From contig JANXOV010000099.1 of the NCBI GenBank assembly GCA_025357635.1, forward strand, positions 21,987 through 85,986: DNA of 64,000 nucleotides, read 5' to 3'. Each line of letters begins with the position of its first letter. Positions within the stretch are counted from its first letter, which is position 1. Origin of the DNA: Pseudomonadota bacterium (GTDB lineage: Bacteria > Pseudomonadota > Gammaproteobacteria > Steroidobacterales > Steroidobacteraceae). Of the stretch, positions 1 to 9,041 are shown one piece after another. The position numbers and the translations under genes are program-made. The notes beneath the pieces were generated by a model that saw only the letters and a list, made by a program, of their open reading frames with translations, did no database searches and had not been told where the DNA came from.

Positions 1-611
1 CGCACGCCTGCGTCAGGCCAAGGCATCCGTTGAGCCTGAGTCGATTCCTCCGGCGCGAGTGCTGGCCTCTGTATGGCGCATTGCTGATCTACGGACTCGT
101 GTTCGGCATCTACATGACGTTTGCGGTGGACCTGATCCTGGGCAGCGGCGGACTTGCCTTCCCGGCGGATCGGCTGTTCTGGGCCCTGCTCGGCATGGCC
201 GGTTTGCCGACAATTTTTGCCGGCGTGTTCATCGCCCGATATGGCGTACGCCTGCTGCTGATGGTCAGCCTGCCGATGTGCGGTCTGTCCTACGTGTTGC
301 TGGCCCTGAGTTCCCATGGAAAGCCGCTGGTTATCGCATCCGCGATTTTGTTCGGCGTGTTTTCAATTGCGCCCGGCGGCGGCTTCTACCTCTGGGGAAT
401 CCGATTGTTTCCCGATCGTCCGTCAATCGGCACCGGATGCGTAACCCTCGGAACCGCGCTGGCCATGATGACCGGTCCAGCGTTGTATGGCTTGATTTCC
501 AGCTGGATGAGCCTGCCGGCGTTCTTTGCCGTCATCGCCGCCCTTGCCGTCCTGGTGATTCCGATCATTCCAGCGGATCTGGACCACTCGAGGTTGCAAG
601 GCAGGAACTAG
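1..611 (+). CDS. MFS transporter, C-terminal part (truncated by window edge)
   Basis: This is the C-terminal half of a major facilitator superfamily permease. The frame stays open to the left edge, so the gene starts outside the window; the listed TTG start at 30 is not a real start. About six hydrophobic segments follow the presumed central loop, with a typical MFS arginine-rich loop (ARYGVRLLL) between two of them. The general look resembles the YbfB/YjiJ-like MFS group, but the substrate cannot be told. Its stop overlaps the convergent acyl-CoA dehydrogenase stop by four bases. The neighbouring carnitine-type genes make an amine or organic-acid substrate possible, which is inference only. 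The first dozen residues in this frame look odd, so an upstream frameshift cannot be excluded. Confidence 0.7.
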   Translation, partial: HACVRPRHPLSLSRFLRRECWPLYGALLIYGLVFGIYMTFAVDLILGSGGLAFPADRLFWALLGMAGLPTIFAGVFIARYGVRLLLMVSLPMCGLSYVLLALSSHGKPLVIASAILFGVFSIAPGGGFYLWGIRLFPDRPSIGTGCVTLGTALAMMTGPALYGLISSWMSLPAFFAVIAALAVLVIPIIPADLDHSRLQGRN

Positions 612-1780
612 CCGCCCAACGGCCGCAGCAGCGCCCTGGAAATGATATGGCGCTGCACTTCGCTGGTGCCGTCCCAGATGCGCTCGATGCGCGCATCGCG
701 CCAGATTCTCTCCAGCGGCAGATCTTCCATCAGTCCCATGCCACCGTGAATCTGCAATGCCTCATCCGCCACCATGGCGAGCATTTCCGTCGCCTTGAGT
801 TTGGCGATCGCCATGTCCATGTCGGTGTCGATCTTGCGGTCTCGCTTCCAGGCCGCCTCCAGTACCAGCAGTTCCGCGGCGCGCAACTCCACCGCCATGT
901 CGGCCAGTTTGAAACTAACGCCTTGAAACTTGCCGATCGACTGGCCGAACTGCACACGGTCCACCGCCCATTGCTTGGCCAGGTCCAGCGCGCGTTCGGC
1001 GCGGCCCAGGCAGGTCGCGGCCACCTGCAATCGAGTTGCGCCGAGCCAGGTGTTGGCCACATCGAAGCCCTTGTGCACCTCACCCAGAACGGCGGAGCGC
1101 GGCACTCGGCAATCGTTGAATTCCAGAATACTGTTGGTGTAACCGCGATGCGAAACGTTTTTGTAGCCGGGGCGTATCAGCAGGCCCGGATGACCGCGGT
1201 CGATCAGGAAGGCCGTGATGCGTTTGCGCGCGCCGCGGCCGCCGGAATCCTCACCCGAGGCGGCGAACAAGATGACATAGTCGGCGTGATCGGCATGACT
1301 GATGAAGTGCTTGGTACCGTTGATCACGAAGTCCCCTCCCTGCTCCACCGCGCTGGTTTTCATGCCACGCAGGTCCGAGCCCGCGCCGGGTTCCGTCATC
1401 GCCAGACATTCGGTCAGTTCACCCCTGACCGTGGGCAGCAGATACCGCTCGCGCTGCTCGCCCTCGCAGGCAAGCAGGATGTTCGACGGACGCCCCACCG
1501 TCAGATAATGCAGCGCATAACTGGTGCGGCCGAGTTCCTTTTCGTAAAGCACCCAGGTGACGGTGTCGAGTCCGGCGCCGCCGACCTCGGCCGGCATATT
1601 GGCCGCGTACAGTCCGGCTTCGATGGCCTTGGCCTTCAATTCGGCCTGCAATTCGGGGCGAAGTGCGCCGCTCTGTTCCACCTCGCGCTCATGCGGCACC
1701 AGTTCGTTGGTGACGAATGCGCGGGTCGTGTCCAGAATGAGCTGTTGTTCATCGTTCAGAGAAAAATCCATGGCGGGCAT
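608..1780 (-). CDS. Acyl-CoA dehydrogenase (CaiA/short-chain-like)
   Basis: A 390-residue FAD-dependent acyl-CoA dehydrogenase of normal family length. It has the N-terminal helical domain, the middle beta domain with the FAD/substrate signature MTEPGAGSDLRGM, and the C-terminal helical domain with QIHGGMG and RIWDGTSEVQR. In medium- and short-chain enzymes the catalytic base is the Glu of a YEGT motif; here that position is Asp370. The start could be Met1 or Met4. It lies 15 bases after a BetI-like TetR gene and downstream of a carnitine dehydrogenase fusion, in one minus-strand unit. A trimethylammonio-acyl-CoA such as gamma-butyrobetainyl-CoA is a reasonable substrate guess, but ordinary fatty acyl-CoA cannot be ruled out. 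Confidence 0.85.
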   Translation of the reverse strand: MPAMDFSLNDEQQLILDTTRAFVTNELVPHEREVEQSGALRPELQAELKAKAIEAGLYAANMPAEVGGAGLDTVTWVLYEKELGRTSYALHYLTVGRPSNILLACEGEQRERYLLPTVRGELTECLAMTEPGAGSDLRGMKTSAVEQGGDFVINGTKHFISHADHADYVILFAASGEDSGGRGARKRITAFLIDRGHPGLLIRPGYKNVSHRGYTNSILEFNDCRVPRSAVLGEVHKGFDVANTWLGATRLQVAATCLGRAERALDLAKQWAVDRVQFGQSIGKFQGVSFKLADMAVELRAAELLVLEAAWKRDRKIDTDMDMAIAKLKATEMLAMVADEALQIHGGMGLMEDLPLERIWRDARIERIWDGTSEVQRHIISRALLRPLGG

Positions 1781-1795
1781 CCTGTGTGAATCAAA

Positions 1796-2395
1796 TCATT
1801 GTTCGCCGGCCCAGCGCCTGAGCAATTCCAACTGCAACCGCAGCTGTTCAACCTGCTTCTCAGCGGGCCAGTCGCCGCGGCTGGTCACGGCGCTGGCCGT
1901 AAGGCCATTGATGAAAGTGACGAGCGAGCTGAGCACCTGATCGCGCACTCGCTGCGTCCAACGCGACCACTCGGGCCAGTATTGCGCAAAACCGCGCTCA
2001 TACAGCCGCAGATACTCCTTGTGCACCGATGCGTTGATGCGCTTGAGCTTCCGATCCACCGGCACCTGCCCCCAAAACGACGTCCAGAATGCGCATTCGG
2101 CAAACCGCTGCGAATCGACGGCCAGCCCCTCGGACAGCACCGTGAGCAGGCTTGCATCACCGGCCCGAGACTGCCGCGTGAGCCGCTGGTCCATGCGCAG
2201 CAGGATCAGACGCAAGGACGCGATCACGATCTGCTGCTTGGACTCGAAATAGTGCGCCACCATGCCGGTGGTGAAGCCGGCCGCGCGCGCAATGCGCGCC
2301 ACGGTCGCCTGCTCGAAGCCGTGCCTGGCGATCACCTGACAGGCGACGTGAGCGATGTCCTCGCGCCGCTTGTCGTGGTCGACGATCTTGGGCAT
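1796..2395 (-). CDS. TetR/AcrR family regulator, BetI-like
   Basis: A 199-residue TetR-type repressor. The N-terminal helix-turn-helix (about residues 8-55) contains the FTTGMVAHYFESKQQ recognition-helix region typical of the family. The ligand domain carries FWTSFWGQV, which resembles the AFWASS region of BetI, the choline-responsive regulator. It lies between the carnitine dehydrogenase fusion (11 bases upstream) and the acyl-CoA dehydrogenase (15 bases downstream), so it probably controls this small operon in response to a quaternary amine or its CoA thioester. The ligand is inferred from context. Confidence 0.85.
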   Translation of the reverse strand: MPKIVDHDKRREDIAHVACQVIARHGFEQATVARIARAAGFTTGMVAHYFESKQQIVIASLRLILLRMDQRLTRQSRAGDASLLTVLSEGLAVDSQRFAECAFWTSFWGQVPVDRKLKRINASVHKEYLRLYERGFAQYWPEWSRWTQRVRDQVLSSLVTFINGLTASAVTSRGDWPAEKQVEQLRLQLELLRRWAGEQ

Positions 2396-2406
2396 GACGG
2401 CACGCT

Positions 2407-3897
2407 CTAGTGCGCGGGCATTCCGATATGGCGGCCGGCCTGGTTGGGAGCCGGTAGCGCGGCATGCGTTGCCCGCAGTGCTTCCAGCTTGGAAAATACT
2501 TCCGGCCGTATCAGCGCCGCCTTGTGCGCATGCGTATCGACGTGCAGATGCATTTGTTCACAGGCTGCCACCAGCTCATTGTCGCGCTCGCGCAGCAGCC
2601 GGTGGAAAACGTGCAACCGCTTCTGGTCCAAACCCAGCATCTGGGTGGTGACGTAGATCGGCTCGTTCACGCGTGCCTCGGTCAGGTAGGAAATGTGGCT
2701 CTCCACCGTATAGAACATGTGTCCCGAGGCGCGGTAGTCCTCATCGACGCCGATGCGCCGGTACATCGCGTCCATGGCATCGCCAAAGACTTGCATATAG
2801 CGCGAGTCGGTCATATGGCCGTTGTAGTCGATCCACTCCGGACGCACTTCCGTCGACACCAGCCGCAGCGGCCCATCGAGCTCCGGTTTCACCCCATCAT
2901 AGGTGTGTTCCAAGGAGGCATCGGTATACAGCCGCGTCTCCAGATTCTTCAAGGTCGCGCCTGCGCCGATATTGAAGTTGCGCAGCACCTGCTGGATGGC
3001 GACCAGGTAATCGTCGCGCAAACGTTCAATTTCACGGATGGAACGTCCCGCGGCTTGCGCCTGCGTGCCCTCGACCATGCGGTCGATGAGCTGCTCACTC
3101 AGTTCCGGCGCCTCGAGCTTGGTCCACGGCCACTTCAGGCAGGGACCGAACTGCGCCAACATGTGGCGCATGCCGGATTCACCGCCGGCCAGATGGTAGA
3201 TGAGGTTCGTGCCCATCGCGGCCCAGCGCAACCCGGGGCCGTAGATGATGGAGTCATCGAGTTCGCCGGTGGTGGCGACGCCGTCATTGACCATGTGCAG
3301 AATTTCGCGCCAAAGCGCTTCCTGCAACCGGTCAGTCAGGTGGCCGGGGACTTCGCGGCGCACGTGCAGCGCATGCATGCCAATGTAGGTGAAAAAGCGC
3401 TTGGACGCTTCGATGGTCGCGGCGCTGGTCTTTTCACCGCCTACGATTTCCACCAAGGGCAGCAGGTACACCGGGTTGAACGGATGCGCCACGCAAAAAC
3501 GCTCGGGTGCAACCATGTCGCGCTGCAGATCGGTGGGCATGAGTCCGGAGGTACTGGAGGCGATGATGACGTCGGCCGGCGCATGCCGGCTGACCTGGGC
3601 GAGAATCCGCTGTTTGAGAGGCAGCTGCTCGGGAATGTTTTCCTGAATGAAGTCAGCCTGCGCCGCCATGGCATCCAGGTCGGTGGTGAAGGTGAGCTTG
3701 CCCTTCGGCGGCAGCGGCGCGAACGTCAACCGCGCCAGTGCGGGCTCTGCGTTGGCCACTGCGCCGCGGATCCACTCCTGCATCTCGGGTTTCACGTCCG
3801 CCGCGATCACGTCGATGCCGAAGTGCAGCGCCCGGGCGGCCCAGCCGCCGCCGATGACACCGGTTCCCAACAGCCCAAGCGTCTTCACTTCTCGCAT
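2407..3897 (-). CDS. lcdH: L-carnitine dehydrogenase / betainyl-CoA thioesterase fusion
   Basis: A 496-residue two-domain protein. Residues 1 to about 325 form a 3-hydroxyacyl-CoA dehydrogenase-type NAD enzyme with the Rossmann motif LLGTGVIGGGWAA and the catalytic HPFNPVYLLPLVEIVGG region. Residues about 340 to 480 form a hot-dog thioesterase starting TEVRPEWIDYNGHM. This fusion matches the known bifunctional carnitine dehydrogenase/betainyl-CoA thioesterase architecture; some bacteria encode the two activities separately (cdhA, cdhB). The dehydrogenase would oxidise L-carnitine to 3-dehydrocarnitine, and the thioesterase would release glycine betaine from betainyl-CoA. The BKACE-type dehydrocarnitine-cleaving enzyme (CdhC) that normally links the two steps is not in the window. 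It heads an operon with a TetR and an acyl-CoA dehydrogenase. Confidence 0.88.
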   Translation of the reverse strand: MREVKTLGLLGTGVIGGGWAARALHFGIDVIAADVKPEMQEWIRGAVANAEPALARLTFAPLPPKGKLTFTTDLDAMAAQADFIQENIPEQLPLKQRILAQVSRHAPADVIIASSTSGLMPTDLQRDMVAPERFCVAHPFNPVYLLPLVEIVGGEKTSAATIEASKRFFTYIGMHALHVRREVPGHLTDRLQEALWREILHMVNDGVATTGELDDSIIYGPGLRWAAMGTNLIYHLAGGESGMRHMLAQFGPCLKWPWTKLEAPELSEQLIDRMVEGTQAQAAGRSIREIERLRDDYLVAIQQVLRNFNIGAGATLKNLETRLYTDASLEHTYDGVKPELDGPLRLVSTEVRPEWIDYNGHMTDSRYMQVFGDAMDAMYRRIGVDEDYRASGHMFYTVESHISYLTEARVNEPIYVTTQMLGLDQKRLHVFHRLLRERDNELVAACEQMHLHVDTHAHKAALIRPEVFSKLEALRATHAALPAPNQAGRHIGMPAH

Positions 3898-3987
3898 GTA
3901 TCTTAATCCCTGCCTGCCGAGGCCGCGCTTTTAATGTCACGATGATAATATAAAAACGCGGCAGCCGCACGCATGGCGGATCTGAAA

Positions 3988-5106
3988 CTAGGGGATTGGG
4001 GCGGGGAGCACCTCGGAAATGGGGGCCGCCGCCGCGGTAACGTCGCGCCGGTAATCGCGCCCCAGAAGCGCAGCGATGGTGGCGGCGATCTGCGCCTGCA
4101 CCACCCGCGGCGTGTCATGCCGCTCCCCCAGTGCCGGCGTGTCAGGTCCCATGACGGCGATCCAGATGTTCTCGGAGCCCTTCTCGTCCACGCCATGCTC
4201 CTTCCATTGCTGCGGACCGCTGCCGCGGCCGTGGTCCGCGGTGAAGATGAACGTGGTCTTGCCGCGGTACTGCGGCATCGCCTGCATCGTCTCCCACAAC
4301 TCCTGCACGAAATGATCGGTGCGGTGCGCACTGTCCAGCACCAGATCGTAGCGGCCCTGATGCGCCCAATTATCTGTCTCGCCGTATCCGACGAAGAGCA
4401 CACGCGGGTGCTTGCTCTTCACATAGTCGATCAGCGGAACCTGCAGGAGTGAATTGGGAATATCCCCTTCATCGAATCGGGTGGTCGTGCGGAACAACTG
4501 TTCAATCAGCGCATCGCGCGAGACATCGCCGCTCTTGCGCGGCACGCTCCAGCCGGTTTGAAACACGAGCTTGCTGCGCGCGGCATTGAATATGCGATCG
4601 TAGGCGTCCCAGGTTCCGAACACGGCCACCTGGTTGCGAAAATCCGGCGAACGATTCAGCCACTCGAACACATTGATGTTGGGGTTCGGTCCGAACGCGT
4701 TGCTGTCGATGTCCGGGTTGGGAAATCCGACGCTCATCTCACTGTAGCCGGGATAGGAAAACGCCTTGTCGTTGCTGACCTGTGCAACGCTGCCCTTGAG
4801 TTGATTGCCGAACACCTGACCTTGTCGGGCCATCGTGCCCCACAAAAAGGGGAACAGCAATTTACGCCGCTCCGCAGGATCCTCCCGCCAGTAGCGCGCT
4901 CGCAGCACATCTTGCGGCTCCCAGCCGCCACCGGTCTTCGGGTCGAGCAGCGCCGCCTCCGCGCCGGTGAACACTTCCTGCCAGCGCAGCCCGTCGCTGA
5001 CGATCAGCACCACATTCTCGGTCTTTTGAACATGCGCGGCGGCCTGCGCCCAGAGCGGGCATACGGACGCCAGCGCCGCGATAATGATAAGGGTCAGCCG
5101 GTTCAT
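3988..5106 (-). CDS. Secreted alkaline-phosphatase-superfamily hydrolase
   Basis: A 372-residue protein with an N-terminal signal peptide (MNRLTLIIIAALASVCPLWA, cleavage probably near AQAAA), so probably periplasmic. Superfamily metal-site motifs are visible: VSDGLR near the N-terminus, a likely Ser nucleophile in YPGYSEM, GETDNWAHQGRYD, and TADHGRGSG with a later His (ERHDTP). A good ribosome site (GGGAGAG) precedes the ATG, 15 bases after the PotA-like ATPase stop, so it may be the last gene of the amine operon. The substrate is unknown; phosphodiesters, phosphomonoesters or sulfate esters are all possible within this superfamily. Confidence 0.8.
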   Translation of the reverse strand: MNRLTLIIIAALASVCPLWAQAAAHVQKTENVVLIVSDGLRWQEVFTGAEAALLDPKTGGGWEPQDVLRARYWREDPAERRKLLFPFLWGTMARQGQVFGNQLKGSVAQVSNDKAFSYPGYSEMSVGFPNPDIDSNAFGPNPNINVFEWLNRSPDFRNQVAVFGTWDAYDRIFNAARSKLVFQTGWSVPRKSGDVSRDALIEQLFRTTTRFDEGDIPNSLLQVPLIDYVKSKHPRVLFVGYGETDNWAHQGRYDLVLDSAHRTDHFVQELWETMQAMPQYRGKTTFIFTADHGRGSGPQQWKEHGVDEKGSENIWIAVMGPDTPALGERHDTPRVVQAQIAATIAALLGRDYRRDVTAAAAPISEVLPAPIP

Positions 5107-5121
5107 GCTTTGTCTCTCCCG

Positions 5122-6267
5122 TCAGGATTGCAACAGCACGGCCCCGTTGGCGTGCCAGCTCAAATATACCTCATCGCTCCAATCGATCTGCAGTTCCGAT
5201 TCGCGGCGCTCATTCTGCGCGAAAACCGTCACCAGTTTGCCGCTTTCCGTCTTGATCCGGTACGTGGAACGATTGCCCAGATAGCCCAACTCCCATACCA
5301 CCCCTTTCAGGCGATTGATGCGCGGATCTTCCGGCGGCAGCTTGCTCAGCCGGATTTTTTCCGGCCGCAGGGCCACCCATACGCGCTGCGCCACCGAAAA
5401 ACGGCCCTGATCATCGACGAAGAGATCGCCGCCGGTTTCTGCGCAGCGAACCGTTATGAGACCTGGCTCGCAGGCGCTGATCTGACCTTCGAAAAGATTG
5501 GCCGTGCCGATGAAATCGGCGACGAAGCGGCTTTGCGGAAACTCGTAGATGCGCGCCGGCGTGTCCACCTGCACGGTCTGTCCGCGGTCCATCACCGCGA
5601 TGCGCGTGGACAAGGCCATCGCCTCGTCCTGATCGTGAGTCACGAACACGAAGGTGATGCCGACCTTGTACTGAATGTTCATCAGCTCGAACTGCGTCTG
5701 TTCGCGCAGCTTCTTGTCCAGCGCGCTCAACGGCTCATCCAGCAGCAGAACTTTCGGACGGCGGATCAAGGCGCGCGCCAGCGCCACGCGCTGCCGCTGC
5801 CCGCCCGAGAGCTGATGCGGCTTGCGGGCGCCCAGGGCGCTCAATTGCACCATGTCCAGGGCCTCCCGGATCTGCGCAAGCTTGGTCTGCTTCGGCAGCG
5901 GCAGCCGGCGCAGCCCGTAGCCGACGTTTTGCTCCACGCTCATATGCGGGAACAAGGCGTATGACTGGAACATCATGTTCACCGGGCGTTCATGCGGAGG
6001 CACATCGGTCATATCGACGCCGTCGATGAAAATGCGGCCCGCACTGGGGCGGGTGAACCCCGCCAGCATGCGCAACAGCGTGGTTTTGCCGCAGCCTGAG
6101 GCACCCACCAGCGCGAACATCTCGCCCTTGTAGATCTTCAGATTGACATTGTCGACGGCGGCAAATCCGCCGAAGCTCTTGCTCACGCCCTCGATCACGA
6201 TCTGGGGCGAGCTTTGCGGGTCCAGCCAGGGACGATCCGTCACCGATTTGAGCTGGGAGGCGATCAC
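5122..6267 (-). CDS. potA: ABC transporter ATPase, spermidine/putrescine type (PotA-like)
   Basis: ATP-binding subunit of a polyamine-type importer. It has Walker A GASGCGKT, signature LSGGQRQRVALARAL and Walker B VLLLDEPLSALD, followed by a C-terminal TOBE-like regulatory region. The longest ORF starts at 6321 but would overlap the upstream gcvT-like gene by 44 bases with an arginine-rich non-family N-terminus. The GTG at 6267, 10 bases past that gene's stop, gives a typical PotA N-terminus (…DRPWLDPQ…) and is preferred, although the ribosome site is weak. The matching PotB, PotC and PotD genes lie 10-13 kb away at 15.9-19.5 kb, flanking the same gene set. They probably form one transporter for the amine degraded by this cluster. 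Confidence 0.88.
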   Translation of the reverse strand: MIASQLKSVTDRPWLDPQSSPQIVIEGVSKSFGGFAAVDNVNLKIYKGEMFALVGASGCGKTTLLRMLAGFTRPSAGRIFIDGVDMTDVPPHERPVNMMFQSYALFPHMSVEQNVGYGLRRLPLPKQTKLAQIREALDMVQLSALGARKPHQLSGGQRQRVALARALIRRPKVLLLDEPLSALDKKLREQTQFELMNIQYKVGITFVFVTHDQDEAMALSTRIAVMDRGQTVQVDTPARIYEFPQSRFVADFIGTANLFEGQISACEPGLITVRCAETGGDLFVDDQGRFSVAQRVWVALRPEKIRLSKLPPEDPRINRLKGVVWELGYLGNRSTYRIKTESGKLVTVFAQNERRESELQIDWSDEVYLSWHANGAVLLQS

Positions 6268-6277
6268 CTGTGAAGGT

Positions 6278-7486
6278 TCAGCAATCGGCCGGCGGCGTCG
6301 CGCGCCGGCGCGCCGGCGCAAAGAAGGGCTTTTCGACCACCCGGGCCTGCACCATTCTTCGTTCCCAAACCAGTTCGCGATTCAAGTAGATCTCCGTCCA
6401 CAGAGAGGTGCCAAGCCGGAAGTACGGCGCCTCGACCATAGCAAGCGCGATGTTGCGCTTGCAAGTAGGCGACCAGATGGCCGAGGTTACGCTGCCGATT
6501 TCCCGGTTGCCCGCCTTGTCCAGGTACAACAGCGAGTTAACCGCCGGCTTGTTGCCGTCGATGTCCAAACCCACCAGCTGCCGGGCGAGACCGCGCCGCT
6601 GTTCCTGCAGCAATGCACGACGTCCATTGAAGTGCCCCTTATTGAAATCCACCAGCCAGCTTAAGCCCAGCTCCAGCGGCGAACGGTCCCTGCCCAGGCG
6701 AATGGTGTGTTCGCTGGAGACGAAGTCGACATTCGGACTTAAGAAGCCCGCTTCGATGCGCGCGATGTTCAGCGCCTGCGACCCGATGGCCCGGATGCCG
6801 CGGCTATTGCCGGCCTGCATCAACCGGTCCCAGATCTGCTCCGCATGCTGCGGGTCCATCCACAATTCATAGCCCAGATCGCCGGTAAAGCCGGTTCGCG
6901 AGGCCATGATGTTCATGCCCTCGACGGTGAAATGGCGCGTTTCGAAAGGCTTGATCAGCTCGATACCCTGAAGCCCGAACGCTTTGAGTGTGGCGCAGGA
7001 TGTCGGTCCCTGAACCGCGAGCGCGGCAATCTGCTCGGTGACCTCGGACAGCTCAACGTCAAAACCGACCGCCGACTCGAGCAGCCAGTCGATCTGCCGC
7101 TGCGCCGTGCACAGACGAAACTCCTGCCGGCCGAGACGAAAAACGGTGCCGTCGTCGATGATGTGGCCCGCATCGTTGCACCAGACGCAATACATGACCC
7201 GGTCCTGCTTGAGCTTGCCGATGTCGCGCGTCACCAGACGGTTCAAGTAACTTTCCGCGTCCACCCCGGTGATGCGGTATTTGACCATGGGCGTCAGGTC
7301 GAACAGCGTCGTGGCATTGCGTATCGCAAAGTATTCCTGGTCCGCGGTCGTGAACACATCGACCGTGGTGTAACCGGCCCAGGGAATGAAGGAGTCAACC
7401 TGTGACAGCTCACGCGCGCGCTCGTGAAACGGCGTCTTGAGCAGCGGCTGTTTGAAATGCGTCAGGCTCGATACGGCGTCGACCAT
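6278..7486 (-). CDS. GcvT-like aminomethyltransferase family protein (folate-linked demethylase candidate)
   Basis: A 402-residue member of the GcvT/YgfZ/dimethylglycine-oxidase tetrahydrofolate-binding family, with family blocks such as NRLVTRDIGKLK, GFTGDLGYELWMD and a C-terminal beta domain. True GcvT is normally encoded with gcvH and gcvP, which are absent. Here it stands one base downstream of a FAD oxidoreductase gene, in an operon with a second one. In dimethylglycine and sarcosine dehydrogenases a FAD domain is fused to such a domain and hands the N-methyl carbon to folate. An N-demethylation role in two-piece form is a plausible inference. DmdA-type demethylase or a true glycine-cleavage role are alternatives. 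Confidence 0.78.
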   Translation of the reverse strand: MVDAVSSLTHFKQPLLKTPFHERARELSQVDSFIPWAGYTTVDVFTTADQEYFAIRNATTLFDLTPMVKYRITGVDAESYLNRLVTRDIGKLKQDRVMYCVWCNDAGHIIDDGTVFRLGRQEFRLCTAQRQIDWLLESAVGFDVELSEVTEQIAALAVQGPTSCATLKAFGLQGIELIKPFETRHFTVEGMNIMASRTGFTGDLGYELWMDPQHAEQIWDRLMQAGNSRGIRAIGSQALNIARIEAGFLSPNVDFVSSEHTIRLGRDRSPLELGLSWLVDFNKGHFNGRRALLQEQRRGLARQLVGLDIDGNKPAVNSLLYLDKAGNREIGSVTSAIWSPTCKRNIALAMVEAPYFRLGTSLWTEIYLNRELVWERRMVQARVVEKPFFAPARRRATPPADC

Positions 7487-7487
7487 G

Positions 7488-9041
7488 TCAGTTCATCCCG
7501 ATGATTCGCCGTGCGGCATTGCGGCCCGGCAGGCCTGTGACGCCGCCGCCCGGATGTGAACCCGCTCCGCAAAGGAACAAGCCAGGCAAGGGTGTGGCGT
7601 ACTGAGCCGCACCGGGAACCGGGCGTACCATGAAGAATTGATCGAAGGCAAACTCGGCATGATGCCAATGCCCGCCGCTGATCTTGAAATCCCGCTCGAT
7701 GTCGACCGGCGTCACCAGTTCGCTGGCAAGGACGCTTGTGCTCAGACCCGGTGCGAACGTCTCGATGCGCCGCACGGCAATGTCGAGAAATTTCTGCCGT
7801 GCCGCATCCCAGCCGCCTTTAAGGTCGTACGGCGCGTACTGCACGATCGCCGACAATACATGGCTGCCCGTCGGCGCCAGCGTCGCATCATCGATGCTGG
7901 GCACGCTGATCTCCAGCACCGGCTCTGAGGAATACTCGCCGTACTTGGAGTGGTTGTAGGCGCGCTCGATGTGATCCAGCGACGGCGCGATCAGCAAGCG
8001 GCCACGCAACTGCTGCGTCGAAACCCCGCGAAATGCGGGCAGCTCCTTCAAGGCAAGATGCAACTTGGCTGTCAGTCCTTTGCCGCGCAAATGCCTGACG
8101 CTGCGCACGAAGCCGGTGTCCAGATGGCGCGTTCCCAGCAGACCCAGCAGGGTGGATTTTGGATCCGCGCTGGAAATGATTGTGCGAGCGCGAATATGCT
8201 CGTCGCCAGCCAGCACCACGCCTGTCGCGCGATCGGACTCCACGACGATGCGGCTGACCGTGGCGTTCACGCGTATGTGCGCACCGGCCGCGCGCGCGCT
8301 GGCGGCCAGCGCTTCGCACACCGCGCCCATGCCCCCCTGTGCCGCGGTGATTTCATTGTGAGCCGCGCCTTCGCAGGCCATGCGATACAGGAGTGAGAGC
8401 ACGGTGCCCGGCGTGCGCGGACCGTAGTTGGTGCCCAGCGTGGCATCCAGGCCCAGCGCGCCCTTCAGCTCGGCGGTTTCGAAATGCTCTTCGAGCAGGT
8501 CGTAGACGTTCATGCCGCCGATACGCAGCAGTTCGCGCATATCGCGCCGCCCCAGCTTGCGCAGCTTCCAACCCAGCCGCAGCAGCGACAGCTTGTCCTT
8601 CAGTTCATTCGTGCCCAGGCGCGGCGGCGGTGCATCCAGCGCGGACATGAGAACGGCGGCGAACTTGCGCATTTGTGCGGTGTAGGCTTGAAAACCCGCC
8701 GCATCACGAATCGACACAGCCGACAGGCCCGCGGCATCCAGCGTAAACGGCGACTGACTCTCGCGAAGCGCGGTGGTGGACAATCCCCGAGACGCCAGTT
8801 TCAGTCCATGCCCGGCCAGATTCAGCTCACTCACGATGTCCGCCGGCATCAGATGCAGCAGATGCGCGCACGCGGACACCTTGAAACCCGGCGTGAATTC
8901 GCGCGTGACCGCGGCGCCGCCCACCTGTCCGGCCGCCTCCAGCACGAGCACGGATTTTCCAGCGCGCGCCAGATAGGCGGCGCACACCAGGCCATTGTGG
9001 CCCGCACCGATGACGATGCAGTCGTAGGTACCGCCGTTCAA
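7488..9041 (-). CDS. NAD(P)/FAD-dependent oxidoreductase, phytoene-desaturase-like (2)
   Basis: About 517 residues. The N-terminal dinucleotide fold reads IVIGAGHNGLVCAAYLARAG and is followed by VGGAAVTREF. The C-terminal FAD motif is PGLFLCGAGSHPGGGVTG. This is the amine-oxidase/phytoene-dehydrogenase superfamily; similar sequences are annotated only as FAD oxidoreductases. The ORF track begins at 9146, but that part overlaps the upstream gene. The TTG at 9041 sits in a TTGA start/stop overlap with the preceding oxidoreductase and gives a clean family N-terminus. Being paired with a homologue suggests a heteromeric enzyme or two consecutive oxidations. Carotenoid function is unlikely because no other crt gene is nearby. 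Confidence 0.83.
   Translation of the reverse strand: MNGGTYDCIVIGAGHNGLVCAAYLARAGKSVLVLEAAGQVGGAAVTREFTPGFKVSACAHLLHLMPADIVSELNLAGHGLKLASRGLSTTALRESQSPFTLDAAGLSAVSIRDAAGFQAYTAQMRKFAAVLMSALDAPPPRLGTNELKDKLSLLRLGWKLRKLGRRDMRELLRIGGMNVYDLLEEHFETAELKGALGLDATLGTNYGPRTPGTVLSLLYRMACEGAAHNEITAAQGGMGAVCEALAASARAAGAHIRVNATVSRIVVESDRATGVVLAGDEHIRARTIISSADPKSTLLGLLGTRHLDTGFVRSVRHLRGKGLTAKLHLALKELPAFRGVSTQQLRGRLLIAPSLDHIERAYNHSKYGEYSSEPVLEISVPSIDDATLAPTGSHVLSAIVQYAPYDLKGGWDAARQKFLDIAVRRIETFAPGLSTSVLASELVTPVDIERDFKISGGHWHHAEFAFDQFFMVRPVPGAAQYATPLPGLFLCGAGSHPGGGVTGLPGRNAARRIIGMN

Noticed and set aside
59-1789. 576-residue plus-strand ORF over the acyl-CoA dehydrogenase
   Set aside because: It is an antisense shadow of a strong family match on the minus strand, has biased Arg/His/Gln content and no recognisable domain.
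3988-5106. Phosphonoacetate hydrolase (PhnA) as identity of the alkaline-phosphatase-superfamily protein
   Set aside because: The protein has a signal peptide and lacks other phosphonate genes nearby; a PhnZ-like neighbour alone is not enough.
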